DNA of 64,000 nucleotides from SAR324 cluster bacterium (GCA_028282885.1 JANQGX010000075.1:62001-126000), one strand, 5' to 3'. Positions 26,612-35,014 are shown, counted from the first letter of the stretch. Numbers and translations are program-made. The notes: generated by a model from the sequence alone, not told the origin.

Positions 26612-27052
26612 ATGGCTGAAAAGGAAAAAGCTGCGTTTATCTGTGTTAAAGACACCATTGATGGTGCCTATCCTTCCCTTGTACTTGCAATCAATGCTGC
26701 CCGTTTGGGACTGGAGAGCAAAGTGTTTTTCTCCTTTATGGGTCTTAACATGCTGCTAAAGGGTAAGGCTCGAAAAGCGAAGTTTTTCCCGCCGGGATTT
26801 ATGGGAGCTATCCCGGGCATGGCTTCTCTCGCCTCCTTTATTATGAAAAAAAAGGTGGCCAAGGCCAATATTCCGGAACTGGAAGACCTGATGGAGATGG
26901 CTCAACTGGAAGGTGTTGATTTCATAGCCTGCCACATGACCGTGGAAATGATGGGAGTACAAAAAGAAGACTTCATTGAGGACGTGGTTGTCTGGTCAGC
27001 AGAAGATTTCATGAAATACGCCAGGGAGTGTAACGTCTCGCTCTTCACTTGA
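26612..27052 (+). CDS. DsrE2-like sulfur-carrier family protein
   Basis: A 146-residue member of the DsrE/F/H-like superfamily, DsrE2 type. Signatures are DTIDGAYPSLVLAINAARLG, the FFSFMGLNMLLKG strand-loop, and the cysteine motif FIACHMTVEMMGV (Cys about residue 110). Family cysteines bind persulfide and pass sulfur between proteins. No rhodanese, TusA or dsr operon is nearby, so its partner is unknown. Confidence 0.82.
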   Translation: MAEKEKAAFICVKDTIDGAYPSLVLAINAARLGLESKVFFSFMGLNMLLKGKARKAKFFPPGFMGAIPGMASLASFIMKKKVAKANIPELEDLMEMAQLEGVDFIACHMTVEMMGVQKEDFIEDVVVWSAEDFMKYARECNVSLFT

Positions 27053-27071
27053 TTTTCATTTTCCCCGCTTT

Positions 27072-27097
27072 ATCTACCGGTGGAATGTCCGGTAGAT
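27072..27097 (+). terminator. Hairpin after the dsrE2 gene
   Basis: ATCTACCGG and CCGGTAGAT form a perfect 9-bp stem with an 8-base loop about 20 bases after the dsrE2 stop codon. No T-tract follows, so termination is plausible but not certain. Confidence 0.5.
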
Positions 27098-27319
27098 CCC
27101 CTCTGTCATCCTTGTGAACATCGACCTGTCTGTATCCCGAAACCACAAGCTCGTTCCCCTGACCTTAAACGCTTCGTGAAATCCGTTCATTCATGGAGTC
27201 CTGAAAAAAAATCATCAAATAGTTGATCAGGCATTATATTTTGGAAGCACCAGCCATCCCACCGAGATTGACCAAGCAGCCGGAATTATACTAGGTCTTG
27301 AAGTAATGGGAGTTCATCT

Positions 27320-27352
27320 ATGAACATTAATGCAGGTTGTCAGAGGTTATGA
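27320..27352 (+). CDS. Ten-codon minicistron coupled to aspartate kinase
   Basis: A very short open frame encoding MNINAGCQRL, preceded by GGGAG seven bases before its ATG. Its TGA stop overlaps the ATG of the aspartate kinase gene in an ATGA arrangement (27349-27352). The kinase ATG lacks a well-placed ribosome-binding site, so ribosomes may be loaded through this minicistron. It contains no Lys or Thr codons, so amino-acid attenuation is not suggested. Confidence 0.45.
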   Translation: MNINAGCQRL

Positions 27353-28758
27353 GATCAACATCAGGGAAACGAAAACAACTTCGGGTAGAAAAAATCGGTG
27401 GAACTTCAATGACCAGTTTTGGTCACGTTCTGAACAACGTTATTCTTAGAAACAGGGAGGATGTTTATAATAGGATTTTTGTTGTTTCCGCTTATGGCGG
27501 CATCACCAATGATCTGCTGGAACATAAAAAAAGCAAAAAGTCCGGTATTTTCAAACGATTCGAAACCCGTGGCGATTACAACACAACCATGGAACGGTTG
27601 AAAAAAAAGCTGTTCAGGATTAACAAAGGTTTCGCTGATATAGGACTTGATGTCAAAACCGCAAATGGTTTCATTAATGACCGTTTCGATAAAGCAGAAG
27701 CTGTTTTAAAAAGCATGGATGCGGTAATGGCATCAGGATATGTAAACCGCACCGAACTTCTTTTTGCGGCGAGAGAACTCCTAGCGTCACTTGGTGAAAT
27801 GCACAGTGCCTTTAATTCTGCCAATATTCTGATGAATAACGGTTATAAATCATCATTCATCGACTTAAGCGGTTGGGAGGACGGCAATGAGTTTACCATC
27901 GATGAAAGGATTAAAGATGCTTTCAGATACGTTAATCCCGAGAAAACAGTCTGTTTTGTAACAGGATATACAAAAGGTACCGAAGGTATCATGCGTGAAT
28001 TTGACCGCGGTTATTCGGAAGTAACCTTCTCCAAGATTGCTTCCTTGTTAAAGGCCAAGGAAGCGGTGATTCATAAAGAATTTCATCTCTGCACGGGGGA
28101 TCCTGAAATCATGGGAATGCAGAAGGTTAATCCCTTGTGCAACACCAACTTTGATGTAGCGGATCAATTGGCAGATGTCGATATGGAAGCAATTCATCCC
28201 AAGGCATCCAAGGTTCTTGAAACCATTGGTATTCCCATACGTGTCAAAAATGCATTTGAGCCCGACCATGAGGGAACGTTTATTACCAAGGATTATATCT
28301 GTCCCGAGTCGAGAATCGAAATTATTACAGGCTCCAGCGCTGTAACCAGCATAGGAATTTATGACACGAGAATGGTGGGGCAGGTTGGCTTTGACTGGAA
28401 GATCATGAAAGTCTTTCATGATCATAAAGTCTCTTTTATCTGCAAAATGACCAATGCTAATACCATTGAGATCATCATCAAGGACAAGAACTATTCAAAA
28501 CCTCTCCTAAAAGACCTGAAATCCAAATTTGAGCTGGTTGTTTCCAGGGAGGTGGCTATTGTCTGTGCGATTGGCTCCAATATAGCAAAACCCGGTATCT
28601 TGGGGATGGCAGCCAATGCCCTGGCAAAAAAAGGGATTAATATTCTGGCAGTGTCACAGACGTCTAGGCAAACCAATATGCAGTTTATTGTCAGTCGAAA
28701 AGAGTTTGTTGAGGCACAAAAAGTCCTGCATGAAGCGCTCTGTGAAAACATCTCCTGA
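27349..28758 (+). CDS. Aspartate kinase, ectoine-type (Ask_Ect-like)
   Basis: Phosphorylates aspartate, the first step towards lysine, threonine, methionine or ectoine. The protein (469 residues from this ATG) starts with VEKIGGTSMTSFGHVL, the form found in the Ask_Ect kinases of ectoine gene clusters. It shares their IFVVSAYGGITNDLLEHKK, EMHSAFNSAN, DRGYSEVTFSKIA, AIIHKEFHL-like and MEAIHPKASK segments. Two ACT domains follow (about residues 320-469). No ectABC genes are nearby. A TTG at 27337 is an alternative start. Identification as aspartate kinase is firm; the subtype is from recalled family sequence. Confidence 0.9.
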   Translation: MRSTSGKRKQLRVEKIGGTSMTSFGHVLNNVILRNREDVYNRIFVVSAYGGITNDLLEHKKSKKSGIFKRFETRGDYNTTMERLKKKLFRINKGFADIGLDVKTANGFINDRFDKAEAVLKSMDAVMASGYVNRTELLFAARELLASLGEMHSAFNSANILMNNGYKSSFIDLSGWEDGNEFTIDERIKDAFRYVNPEKTVCFVTGYTKGTEGIMREFDRGYSEVTFSKIASLLKAKEAVIHKEFHLCTGDPEIMGMQKVNPLCNTNFDVADQLADVDMEAIHPKASKVLETIGIPIRVKNAFEPDHEGTFITKDYICPESRIEIITGSSAVTSIGIYDTRMVGQVGFDWKIMKVFHDHKVSFICKMTNANTIEIIIKDKNYSKPLLKDLKSKFELVVSREVAIVCAIGSNIAKPGILGMAANALAKKGINILAVSQTSRQTNMQFIVSRKEFVEAQKVLHEALCENIS

Positions 28759-28765
28759 ACAGAAT

Positions 28766-28790
28766 CCGGGCTAAATCCCCGGTTTGCCCT
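28766..28790 (+). terminator. Probable terminator after aspartate kinase
   Basis: CCGGG (28766-28770) and CCCGG (28778-28782) form a short GC stem eight bases after the kinase stop codon, followed by TTTGCCCTTTC. It is a weak intrinsic terminator between convergent genes. Confidence 0.45.
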
Positions 28791-28895
28791 TTCACACTGC
28801 CGCCTGGATTTCTCCGGATGTTTCCCCAAAGCAATCGCCAGGAGTGACAAACTGATGGTTTTGAGAAGGCAGAAGTACGTCACTGCATTGTCATG

Positions 28896-29834
28896 TCAAG
28901 CGTTAAATCTCTCTCGTAGGGGGTTCAGACGCTGCAAATTGAACGCTTGTTTCTGCTGTTGATATAGTCTCTCCTTTAAATCATCAGGAACGATCCCCTG
29001 GATTTCCATTTCATATTCAAGCCAAATCCCGAAATACTGGTAAACCATATCTCTCATCTCCAGCGTTACTTCAAGTATTTCCCGGGCTGATGCTCCCTTG
29101 TTGAATACGAAATTGGCATGATAAGGGCTGATCTCCACATTCTCCCGTTTGATCTTTCTGACACCGGCTTCCTGCAATAGCATTCCGCTCGGCACACCTG
29201 CCTGATAATCGTTTTTAAAAACACAACCGCAAGAGGGATAATCAAACTGATGCTTATCTTCCCGCTCCTTCCTGCAGGACCGCATATGATCCATTATCTC
29301 CCGTTTATCACCGGGTTTCAAATCAAACTCAGCGCCGGTAATGATCTCAAGATTACTCATGAAAATTGTTTTCTTGTATCCCAGGAAAGCGTCTCTACCG
29401 CTGTACGTTTTGATATGTCCCATGGGATCAACCGCCGTCACGGAGCGAACAATCCCCGACATCTCACCACCGTAACATCTTGCATTCATTCGGATAGAAG
29501 ATCCAAGCAGCCCCGGCAGATAGTACATCCAACTGGCGCCTGTCAGTGAGGCATTCAAACATTTCTCAGCAAACTCGGAGCTGGGCAGACCGGCTTCAGC
29601 TTTGACTGAGTGACCTTTGACGGAAAAATCCTTCATACGGCCCAGACTGATGACCAATCCCGGCCAGTGATCATCCATTATCAATGTGTTTGAACCGGCA
29701 CCCAGCACAAAATAGCAGATCCCGTCTTTTTCAATACGGATCATTAACTCGGATAATTGTTCCGGATTTTCCGGATACTCGATCCGGTCACAAGTGCCGC
29801 CGGTTTGATAATAACTTGAATCTCTTAACAACAT
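28896..29834 (-). CDS. murB: UDP-N-acetylenolpyruvoylglucosamine reductase
   Basis: Reduces UDP-GlcNAc-enolpyruvate to UDP-MurNAc in peptidoglycan synthesis, using FAD. The 312-residue protein has the FAD motif LGAGSNTLI (44-52), GLLGSSIRMNARCYGGE and GMLLQEAGVRKIK. The proton-donor serine of the usual SCGSVFKN motif is cysteine here (SCGCVFKN, Cys204). It stands apart from other murein genes, which is unusual. A decayed outer-membrane gene lies directly upstream. Confidence 0.93.
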   Translation of the reverse strand: MLLRDSSYYQTGGTCDRIEYPENPEQLSELMIRIEKDGICYFVLGAGSNTLIMDDHWPGLVISLGRMKDFSVKGHSVKAEAGLPSSEFAEKCLNASLTGASWMYYLPGLLGSSIRMNARCYGGEMSGIVRSVTAVDPMGHIKTYSGRDAFLGYKKTIFMSNLEIITGAEFDLKPGDKREIMDHMRSCRKEREDKHQFDYPSCGCVFKNDYQAGVPSGMLLQEAGVRKIKRENVEISPYHANFVFNKGASAREILEVTLEMRDMVYQYFGIWLEYEMEIQGIVPDDLKERLYQQQKQAFNLQRLNPLRERFNA

Positions 29835-29847
29835 ATTCTATTGGAAT

Positions 29848-30489
29848 TTAATCAGATTCTCCCCATGGATATTGAAAGAGGATTGTATATTGGGGACCCT
29901 CATCTCCCGTAGCCCAATCCAACCGATAGGCATTTCCGGACTTGGCAACCAGTCGAAATCCAAAGCCGTAGGATGACCTCACCAGATCACTTAACTCGAC
30001 GGCTGTTTCGGAAACACTTCCCTGTTCCCAGAAAAAAGCCATTTGCAGGGCTTGTAATATATCCTTCAAGAAATAAAGATTTATGTCCATTTTCTCGGTG
30101 CTGATATTCCACCTGAATTCAGTCCCATAAAAAAGTGTATGAGCTCCCGAATACCGGTCACTTGGATATGATCGCAAACGATCAGGACCTCCCAAACTTA
30201 AAGCGGTACCGTTGGAATTGGCGGCAATGGCTGCCTCCACATCGGAAATTATGGCTTCTTCACATGCGTCCTGATCATCGGCATAGAGACAAAGAGAGAA
30301 ACCCTTCTCCTCCTTCAGTTTGTCGTAATCTGTTTCTCCTTTGCTTTTTACCACCGCATCCGATCTGGAAAAGTGAAAGGCCCAGGTGTTTTTATCCCAA
30401 ACAGGCAGATAAATTGAATTTTATACCGGTTTACCTGGTTTCCAAGTCAGTTGATTTGGGAGTGGCAGTCTTATGCTGGCATTCAAACG
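29848..30489 (-). pseudogene. 3' remnant of an Omp85/BamA-like outer-membrane barrel gene
   Basis: A 168-codon frame from a GTG at 30354 encodes the C-terminal part of a BamA/D15-type barrel (GGPDRLRSYPSDRYSG, HTLFYGTEFRWNIS, YTILFQYPW). The usual RGY of the barrel lid loop reads RSY. Upstream the same frame stays protein-like (PVWDKNTWAFHFSRSDAV), hits an in-frame TAA at about 30420, then continues as ASIRLPLPNQLTWKPGKPV before degenerating near 30489. No ATG, signal peptide or POTRA region is found. I read it as a decayed gene whose 5' part is lost, although translation of the short C-terminal frame cannot be excluded. Confidence 0.65.
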
Positions 30490-30709
30490 TTAGTTCAGCA
30501 CAGGGAATTATGTATTAAAAATTCCTCCCACGTCAATCAATTGTTCGGTCCTTCAACACATGTGAAAGATGAATCCACTCCGCTTATTTGCCTTTTCAAT
30601 TATTCCCTTTCATTCGGTTCACCATTACAGTCGATTACACCAAAGGCCGAATTACCTGTGCGTAAAAATCATGAAATTTGCATTTCTTTGGGTAGAGAGA
30701 GTTAGATGA

Positions 30710-31318
30710 TTGCAGGAAAAATCCACCTATGAGCTGGAAATGAACAAAATATTCAGCCCGATAACGACAACGATCAAATCATTCCTGATGCGTGTTGCTA
30801 CCCTTACCATAGCAACATTGTTTTTCCTCCTGGCCGTTCTTTTTCTGCCCCAACGGTTTATTCTTGCCACTTTCCTTCTCTTGTTTCTCACAATCCTCTT
30901 GAACCTTCTCTCTCGATCAGAGACCTTTACTTTTCGTCAAACTATCTCAACTGCGGATAGTGACTATGAACTGGCCAAACGAAGATGGAAAAAAGAGCTG
31001 AAAGGCACAGCCAAGGTCAAAGCATCAGCACCGGAACAGCAAGAAAAATCCAGACGAAACAAGGGGATATTACCTAGCACTTTTTCATCACAAACCAGTG
31101 CCGACATCATGAAACTGGTAAAACGATCAGGTCCAAAGGAGTTGGAGTACCAAAGGGCAAAAACTAGGTTAAGCAACGAAATCAACGACCGTATTCTGGA
31201 GAAGAGAATTCGAACGGAGTTCCTTAAAATCAAGGACGCTCCTCCTGACCAATATGAAGCCGGTTTAAGAGAAATTCGAAAGCTGTTAAATCTTAGAAAG
31301 GAGCGCTTGATATGTTAA
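30710..31318 (+). CDS. Membrane protein with helical cytoplasmic tail, unknown function
   Basis: Up to 202 residues from a TTG at 30710; an ATG at 30740 (MNKIFSP) would give 192. Two adjacent membrane helices (about 28-48 and 50-68 of the long form) are followed by a basic, helical tail that looks coiled-coil prone (KRRWKKELKGTAKVKA, RLSNEINDRILEKRIRTEFL). No family is recognised. The next gene on this strand is another small envelope protein. Confidence 0.6.
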   Translation: MQEKSTYELEMNKIFSPITTTIKSFLMRVATLTIATLFFLLAVLFLPQRFILATFLLLFLTILLNLLSRSETFTFRQTISTADSDYELAKRRWKKELKGTAKVKASAPEQQEKSRRNKGILPSTFSSQTSADIMKLVKRSGPKELEYQRAKTRLSNEINDRILEKRIRTEFLKIKDAPPDQYEAGLREIRKLLNLRKERLIC

Positions 31319-31399
31319 GTCTTCCACGCTAAGTTAGAGGCAGGCAGCTATTCTGGAAAACTAGGTCATCACCCAACCATAACATGCCAATAAACTGAA

Positions 31400-31702
31400 A
31401 TGAAAAACTTTTTAGAAATCAACCGACTAAAAGGAGTGCTTTCTTCTCTGCTGGCACTGATCATCATACTGGCTCCTCTCAGCGCACAATCCATAGTATT
31501 TCTGCAGAAGGATAAGAAAGGGAATTTTCACTTCAGTTGTGAAGGAATGGTCGGTGAGTCCATGCGCATTAAACAGGTCGACAATAATCTTTATAAAGTA
31601 CTGGGTCGCAATGTCGGCCAGCTTGTCAAAGCCTCATCTCCTTCCGAAGCGGCTAAAATTGTCTGCGATGAGAACGAGGAGCAACCAGCCAAAACAGAAT
31701 AG
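31400..31702 (+). CDS. Small periplasmic protein, unknown function
   Basis: A 100-residue protein with a signal peptide (basic start to residue 11, hydrophobic about 13-27, LSAQS cleavage region). The mature part has two cysteines (FSCEGM and KIVCDENEE) that could form a disulfide. No family is recognised. It lies between the small membrane protein and lpxA. Confidence 0.6.
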   Translation: MKNFLEINRLKGVLSSLLALIIILAPLSAQSIVFLQKDKKGNFHFSCEGMVGESMRIKQVDNNLYKVLGRNVGQLVKASSPSEAAKIVCDENEEQPAKTE

Positions 31703-31856
31703 CCAAGGCAGAATCTCCCACCGAAGACAACCCATCCTACGAGCTTTACGGGGCAGGAACCATAAAATATTTTCTATTGCCTGTTGGTAGTTTTGATGCC
31801 AAGATAGGCTGACGTCAACAATAAACTACTTTAGACATATATCAGGAGACGCGGGA

Positions 31857-32663
31857 ATGGGTCAGTCCCTCATTCATGAAACAGCGATTGTTGATCGTCA
31901 GGCAGTCATTGGAAAAAACGTGACAATTGGTCCATACACAATCATCGGACCGGAAGTCGTTATCGGTGATGACAATATCATTGATAACCACGTGACCATA
32001 AAAGGAAGAACCACCATTGGCAGTGGCAATACCATTGCCCCCTATGTCTCGATAGGATTGTCCGCACAAGATAAAGCACATCGCAACGAACCTACCGAGG
32101 TTATAATCGGTGATAAAAACGAGATCAGGGAATATGTCACAATTCATAGGGGAACCCTGGGTGGTACGGGAGTGACCAGGTTGGGAAACGACAACGAGCT
32201 GTTTGTCAGTGTCCACCTCGCCCATGATACCAGTGTTGGCGATCATTGTATGTTAGCGAATAACACCACCCTGGGTGGACATGTCCAGGTAGGGTCACAT
32301 GTTGTCACGGGTGGGATGTCCGGATTTCACCAGTTCTGTAGAATCGGTGATTACGCAATGCTGGGCGGTTACAGTGCAGCATATCAGGATGTTCCACCAT
32401 ACATGATTTGTACGGGAACGAGAGCACAACTTCTGGGATTGAATCTGGTCGGATTGGAACGTAATGGTTTCTCTTCTGAACAAATCAAAGAAGTTCAGAA
32501 GATTTACAATATCTATTTCGACAGCGGATTGGTTCCCAAAATGGCTATTGAAACCGTGAAGCGACAGGTAACAGCAGGACCAGTTTTAGACAGATTTCTC
32601 GACTTTATAGAGACCACAAAACGAGGGATTATCTCAAAAGGGTCAAATGAGTTCCCAAGATAG
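31857..32663 (+). CDS. lpxA: Acyl-ACP--UDP-N-acetylglucosamine O-acyltransferase
   Basis: First committed step of lipid A synthesis: transfers a 3-hydroxyacyl chain from ACP to UDP-GlcNAc. The 268-residue protein is a left-handed beta-helix of hexapeptide repeats (IGKNVTIGPYTIIGPEVVIG). It carries the catalytic histidine in HLAHDTSVGDH (His123, equivalent to E. coli His125), GFHQFCRIGDYAMLGG and the QDVPPYM segment, then a helical tail. Unlike most genomes, lpxD, fabZ and lpxB are not adjacent. Its end overlaps the receiver gene by 17 bases. Confidence 0.95.
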   Translation: MGQSLIHETAIVDRQAVIGKNVTIGPYTIIGPEVVIGDDNIIDNHVTIKGRTTIGSGNTIAPYVSIGLSAQDKAHRNEPTEVIIGDKNEIREYVTIHRGTLGGTGVTRLGNDNELFVSVHLAHDTSVGDHCMLANNTTLGGHVQVGSHVVTGGMSGFHQFCRIGDYAMLGGYSAAYQDVPPYMICTGTRAQLLGLNLVGLERNGFSSEQIKEVQKIYNIYFDSGLVPKMAIETVKRQVTAGPVLDRFLDFIETTKRGIISKGSNEFPR

Positions 32664-33075
32664 CGATAACATTGAACTTAACAACAGTTTCGCAGAAACC
32701 TACCCCATGAAGATTCTGGTTGCGGAAGATAACCCCATGAACCAGAAACTGATTCAAAAGATTCTGGGGAAGCTTGGGTATGAGCCTGATCTGGTGGAAA
32801 ACGGGAAAGCTGCCTTCAAAGCCGTTCAAAACAGCAACTATGACGTGGTTTTGATGGATCTGCAAATGCCGGAAATCGACGGTATTGAAGCCACAAAACT
32901 GATCAGGGATCAAGTCGGTGAAGAGAAGCAGCCCGCCATCATCGCACTGACTGCCAACACCACGGAAACCGCAAAACAGGATTGCTTTGCTGCCGGGATG
33001 GTTGACTACACCGCTAAACCAATCAAGATTCAACAGCTCGCCGAATTACTCCGGAAACACTACCCAGCCTCCTGA
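32647..33075 (+). CDS. Single-domain response regulator (REC)
   Basis: A 142-residue receiver-only protein. It has the acidic pair in LVAEDNPMNQ, the phosphoacceptor Asp in VVLMDLQMPEIDG, Thr in IIALTANTT and Lys in DYTAKPI. An N-terminal extension of about 20 residues precedes the domain. AAAGGG before the ATG supports the start, which lies 17 bases inside lpxA. No output domain or histidine kinase is near, so it would act by protein contact or in a phosphorelay. Its 3' end overlaps the convergent HAD gene by 16 bases. Confidence 0.9.
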   Translation: MSSQDSDNIELNNSFAETYPMKILVAEDNPMNQKLIQKILGKLGYEPDLVENGKAAFKAVQNSNYDVVLMDLQMPEIDGIEATKLIRDQVGEEKQPAIIALTANTTETAKQDCFAAGMVDYTAKPIKIQQLAELLRKHYPAS

Positions 33076-33884
33076 TTTGTAAAACCGGCTTTTATCCAAT
33101 CCCGAAGCATTTCAATCCCTCCCTCTTCCGGAGGGGGAACCTGAAAATCCTTTACTGCCAGAAGCTTATCCGTACCAGGACCAACAACCACCCCGAGCCC
33201 AAAATCCCTGATCATTTCAAAATCATTGTCCTGATCACCCACGGCAATCACATCCCCGGGTGCTATCCCCAACTTATCAAGCAGCCTTTTAGCAGCATCG
33301 CCCTTGGATACATTCTTGTTGGTCATTTCTACGTAGTGTTCATGGGACCTGAAGAGACGGACCTGGGATTTTACGCCGAGGATGCTGTTGAGTCTTTCCG
33401 AAAAAGCATCAATCTGTTCCTTGCTGGCTTGAAATACGATTTTCAGGGGATCCTCATCAAGAATCGTCTTAAGATCGGGTTTGATAATACCTGTTTCAAA
33501 ATGAATTCCTTCATCGGGCCACGGCGTATCGTCTGTTTTATAAAGCTTCCCTCCGGAAAGATGAAACTTGCAGGAGATTTCGAATTCCGGAAGAAGCATC
33601 AGGACAATCAAGGCGCTTTCCAGTGGCACACCGGATAATAATTCACGTTCTCCGGTTTCAGGATTATCAAATACCGCTCCATTGCTGAAAACCATTGGTT
33701 CAACCACCTTCAATTGATCCAGAAACGGTTTGGCACTTTTATAACTCCGTCCCGTGGCAACGGTGACGCGATAGCCCATGTCCCTGATCTCGTTGAAGGC
33801 TGCAAGCGTTTCCGGTAGCAGCTCAAAGGATTGGGTTAGAAGAGTACCATCCAGATCAAAAACAACGAGTTTGTAGTTATTCAT
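33060..33884 (-). CDS. HAD-superfamily Cof-type phosphatase
   Basis: A 274-residue HAD hydrolase of the Cof/IIB type. Motif I is VFDLDGTLLTQ with the nucleophile Asp, motif II is VATGRSYKSA, motif III the lysine in SKGDAAKRLLDKLGI, and motif IV VIAVGDQDNDFEMI. A C2 cap domain (about residues 85-190) sits between motifs II and III. Family members remove phosphate from sugar phosphates or cofactors; the substrate cannot be told here. It is 23 bases after the DUF4254 gene. Confidence 0.88.
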   Translation of the reverse strand: MNNYKLVVFDLDGTLLTQSFELLPETLAAFNEIRDMGYRVTVATGRSYKSAKPFLDQLKVVEPMVFSNGAVFDNPETGERELLSGVPLESALIVLMLLPEFEISCKFHLSGGKLYKTDDTPWPDEGIHFETGIIKPDLKTILDEDPLKIVFQASKEQIDAFSERLNSILGVKSQVRLFRSHEHYVEMTNKNVSKGDAAKRLLDKLGIAPGDVIAVGDQDNDFEMIRDFGLGVVVGPGTDKLLAVKDFQVPPPEEGGIEMLRDWIKAGFTNQEAG

Positions 33885-33907
33885 AATACGCCGGGGGTGA
33901 CTGAGGT

Positions 33908-34510
33908 TTATTCCTGTGTTTTACCAGACTGATATATACGGGGATTCAAACTGGGATCATTGTACATCTTGTACTGCCGGTAGAGCCTGAATTGTCGGAT
34001 TCCATCCCTGACATCATTCACGAGTTGAATAAGACAATTCAACAAATCCTCCCTTTGAGATTGTAGGACTTTTACCTTTCTGACTGCCTGCTCAATGTGT
34101 TCCCGATCGACATCGTGTCTCCGAGTCTGTTCTTTCATGTGGTAAATTTTCAATGCCATGATCGAACTTCGGTCGATAATACTGCCCGGAGTTTCCGAAT
34201 TCAAAGGCGCATCGTCAGCCTGAGTAACCCCTTCCAATCTCAATTCTTCCAGAATGGCTTCATCCAACTGCTCGATCAGATCATTGCGCTTTTGATTCAA
34301 TTGATCAATGGAACGCTTAACCCGAGCAATTTCATGATCATCCGCTTCCGGGTCCCTTGCCTTATCTTCCTCATGCCACAAGAGATAATTCTGCAAATGC
34401 TGGTGTTCTACCAATCCAAGCAGCCCTTCAACAGTCAACTTCGGTTCCTCCTGATGCCAACTTGTCACCAGCCTCATCTGCAGCAGGTCAATCTGGTTCA
34501 GTATCTCCAT
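33908..34510 (-). CDS. DUF4254 family protein
   Basis: A 200-residue, fully helical, charged protein with the family hallmark LNSETPGSIIDRSSIMALKI and a long N-terminal helical part rich in charged residues (WHEEDKARDPEADDHEIARVKR). DUF4254 proteins often accompany lipopolysaccharide glycosyltransferase genes, but none is adjacent here. An AAGGA lies nine bases before the ATG. The biochemical function is unknown. Confidence 0.8.
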   Translation of the reverse strand: MEILNQIDLLQMRLVTSWHQEEPKLTVEGLLGLVEHQHLQNYLLWHEEDKARDPEADDHEIARVKRSIDQLNQKRNDLIEQLDEAILEELRLEGVTQADDAPLNSETPGSIIDRSSIMALKIYHMKEQTRRHDVDREHIEQAVRKVKVLQSQREDLLNCLIQLVNDVRDGIRQFRLYRQYKMYNDPSLNPRIYQSGKTQE

Positions 34511-34871
34511 TGATCCAATCCTTCACACTCTGTTTTGCCGAAAAAACACTGTTTTCATAACAAATTGCAGAACGCAAACCAGTCCTGCAACCGTTTACAT
34601 CAACTATTGCTCTATTCGCATAAAAAACCTATTCCCAATACAATTTTATGACCTGGCTCGATGTTTTCAGTCTCCTCATCAGGCTGTTCACGCAATTGGT
34701 GTCGTATCTACTATGGATCCGCAGAAATGCGGGGTAAGTACTTATGACGCGTCTTCACATTTCCACGGGATCGAAGCGACAGCTAGGCGTTGACTGGAAT
34801 CCCCTTGTTATTTACTTGATTTGCCTTTTTTCACTTTCTCGGTTGACAGGTTTCAAAAAATAAGTGAATAT

Positions 34872-35014
34872 TGAATCATGATTCATTTTTTAAATTTTCC
34901 ATCTTCGGATGGTTTTTTTTGAATCTTATTCTGAATCATGATTCATATTTCACTGTTAATATTTTGTTAATTTTAATAAAACTGAATTTTTTTTCTAATT
35001 TGAATAATGATTCA
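34872..35014. promoter_or_regulatory. Three spaced TGAATCATGATTCA operators
   Basis: Perfect 14-bp palindromes TGAATCATGATTCA occur at 34872-34885 and 34932-34945. A one-mismatch copy TGAATAATGATTCA lies at 35001-35014. Starts are 60 and 69 bp apart, in a very AT-rich background. Repeated identical palindromes of this kind are typical of binding sites for one dimeric regulator. The candidate target is the downstream secreted-protein gene or an unseen small RNA. Confidence 0.6.
34899..34920 (+). terminator. Intrinsic terminator between palindromes
   Basis: CCATC, a TTCG tetraloop, GATGG and a run of eight T form a compact textbook terminator. No annotated + strand gene precedes it, so it may end a short regulatory transcript starting near the first palindrome. 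Confidence 0.6.

Noticed and set aside
34872..35014. CRISPR-like array
   Set aside because: The repeated units are only 14 bp, there are three of them, spacing is unequal (60 and 69), and no cas gene is present; they fit operators better.
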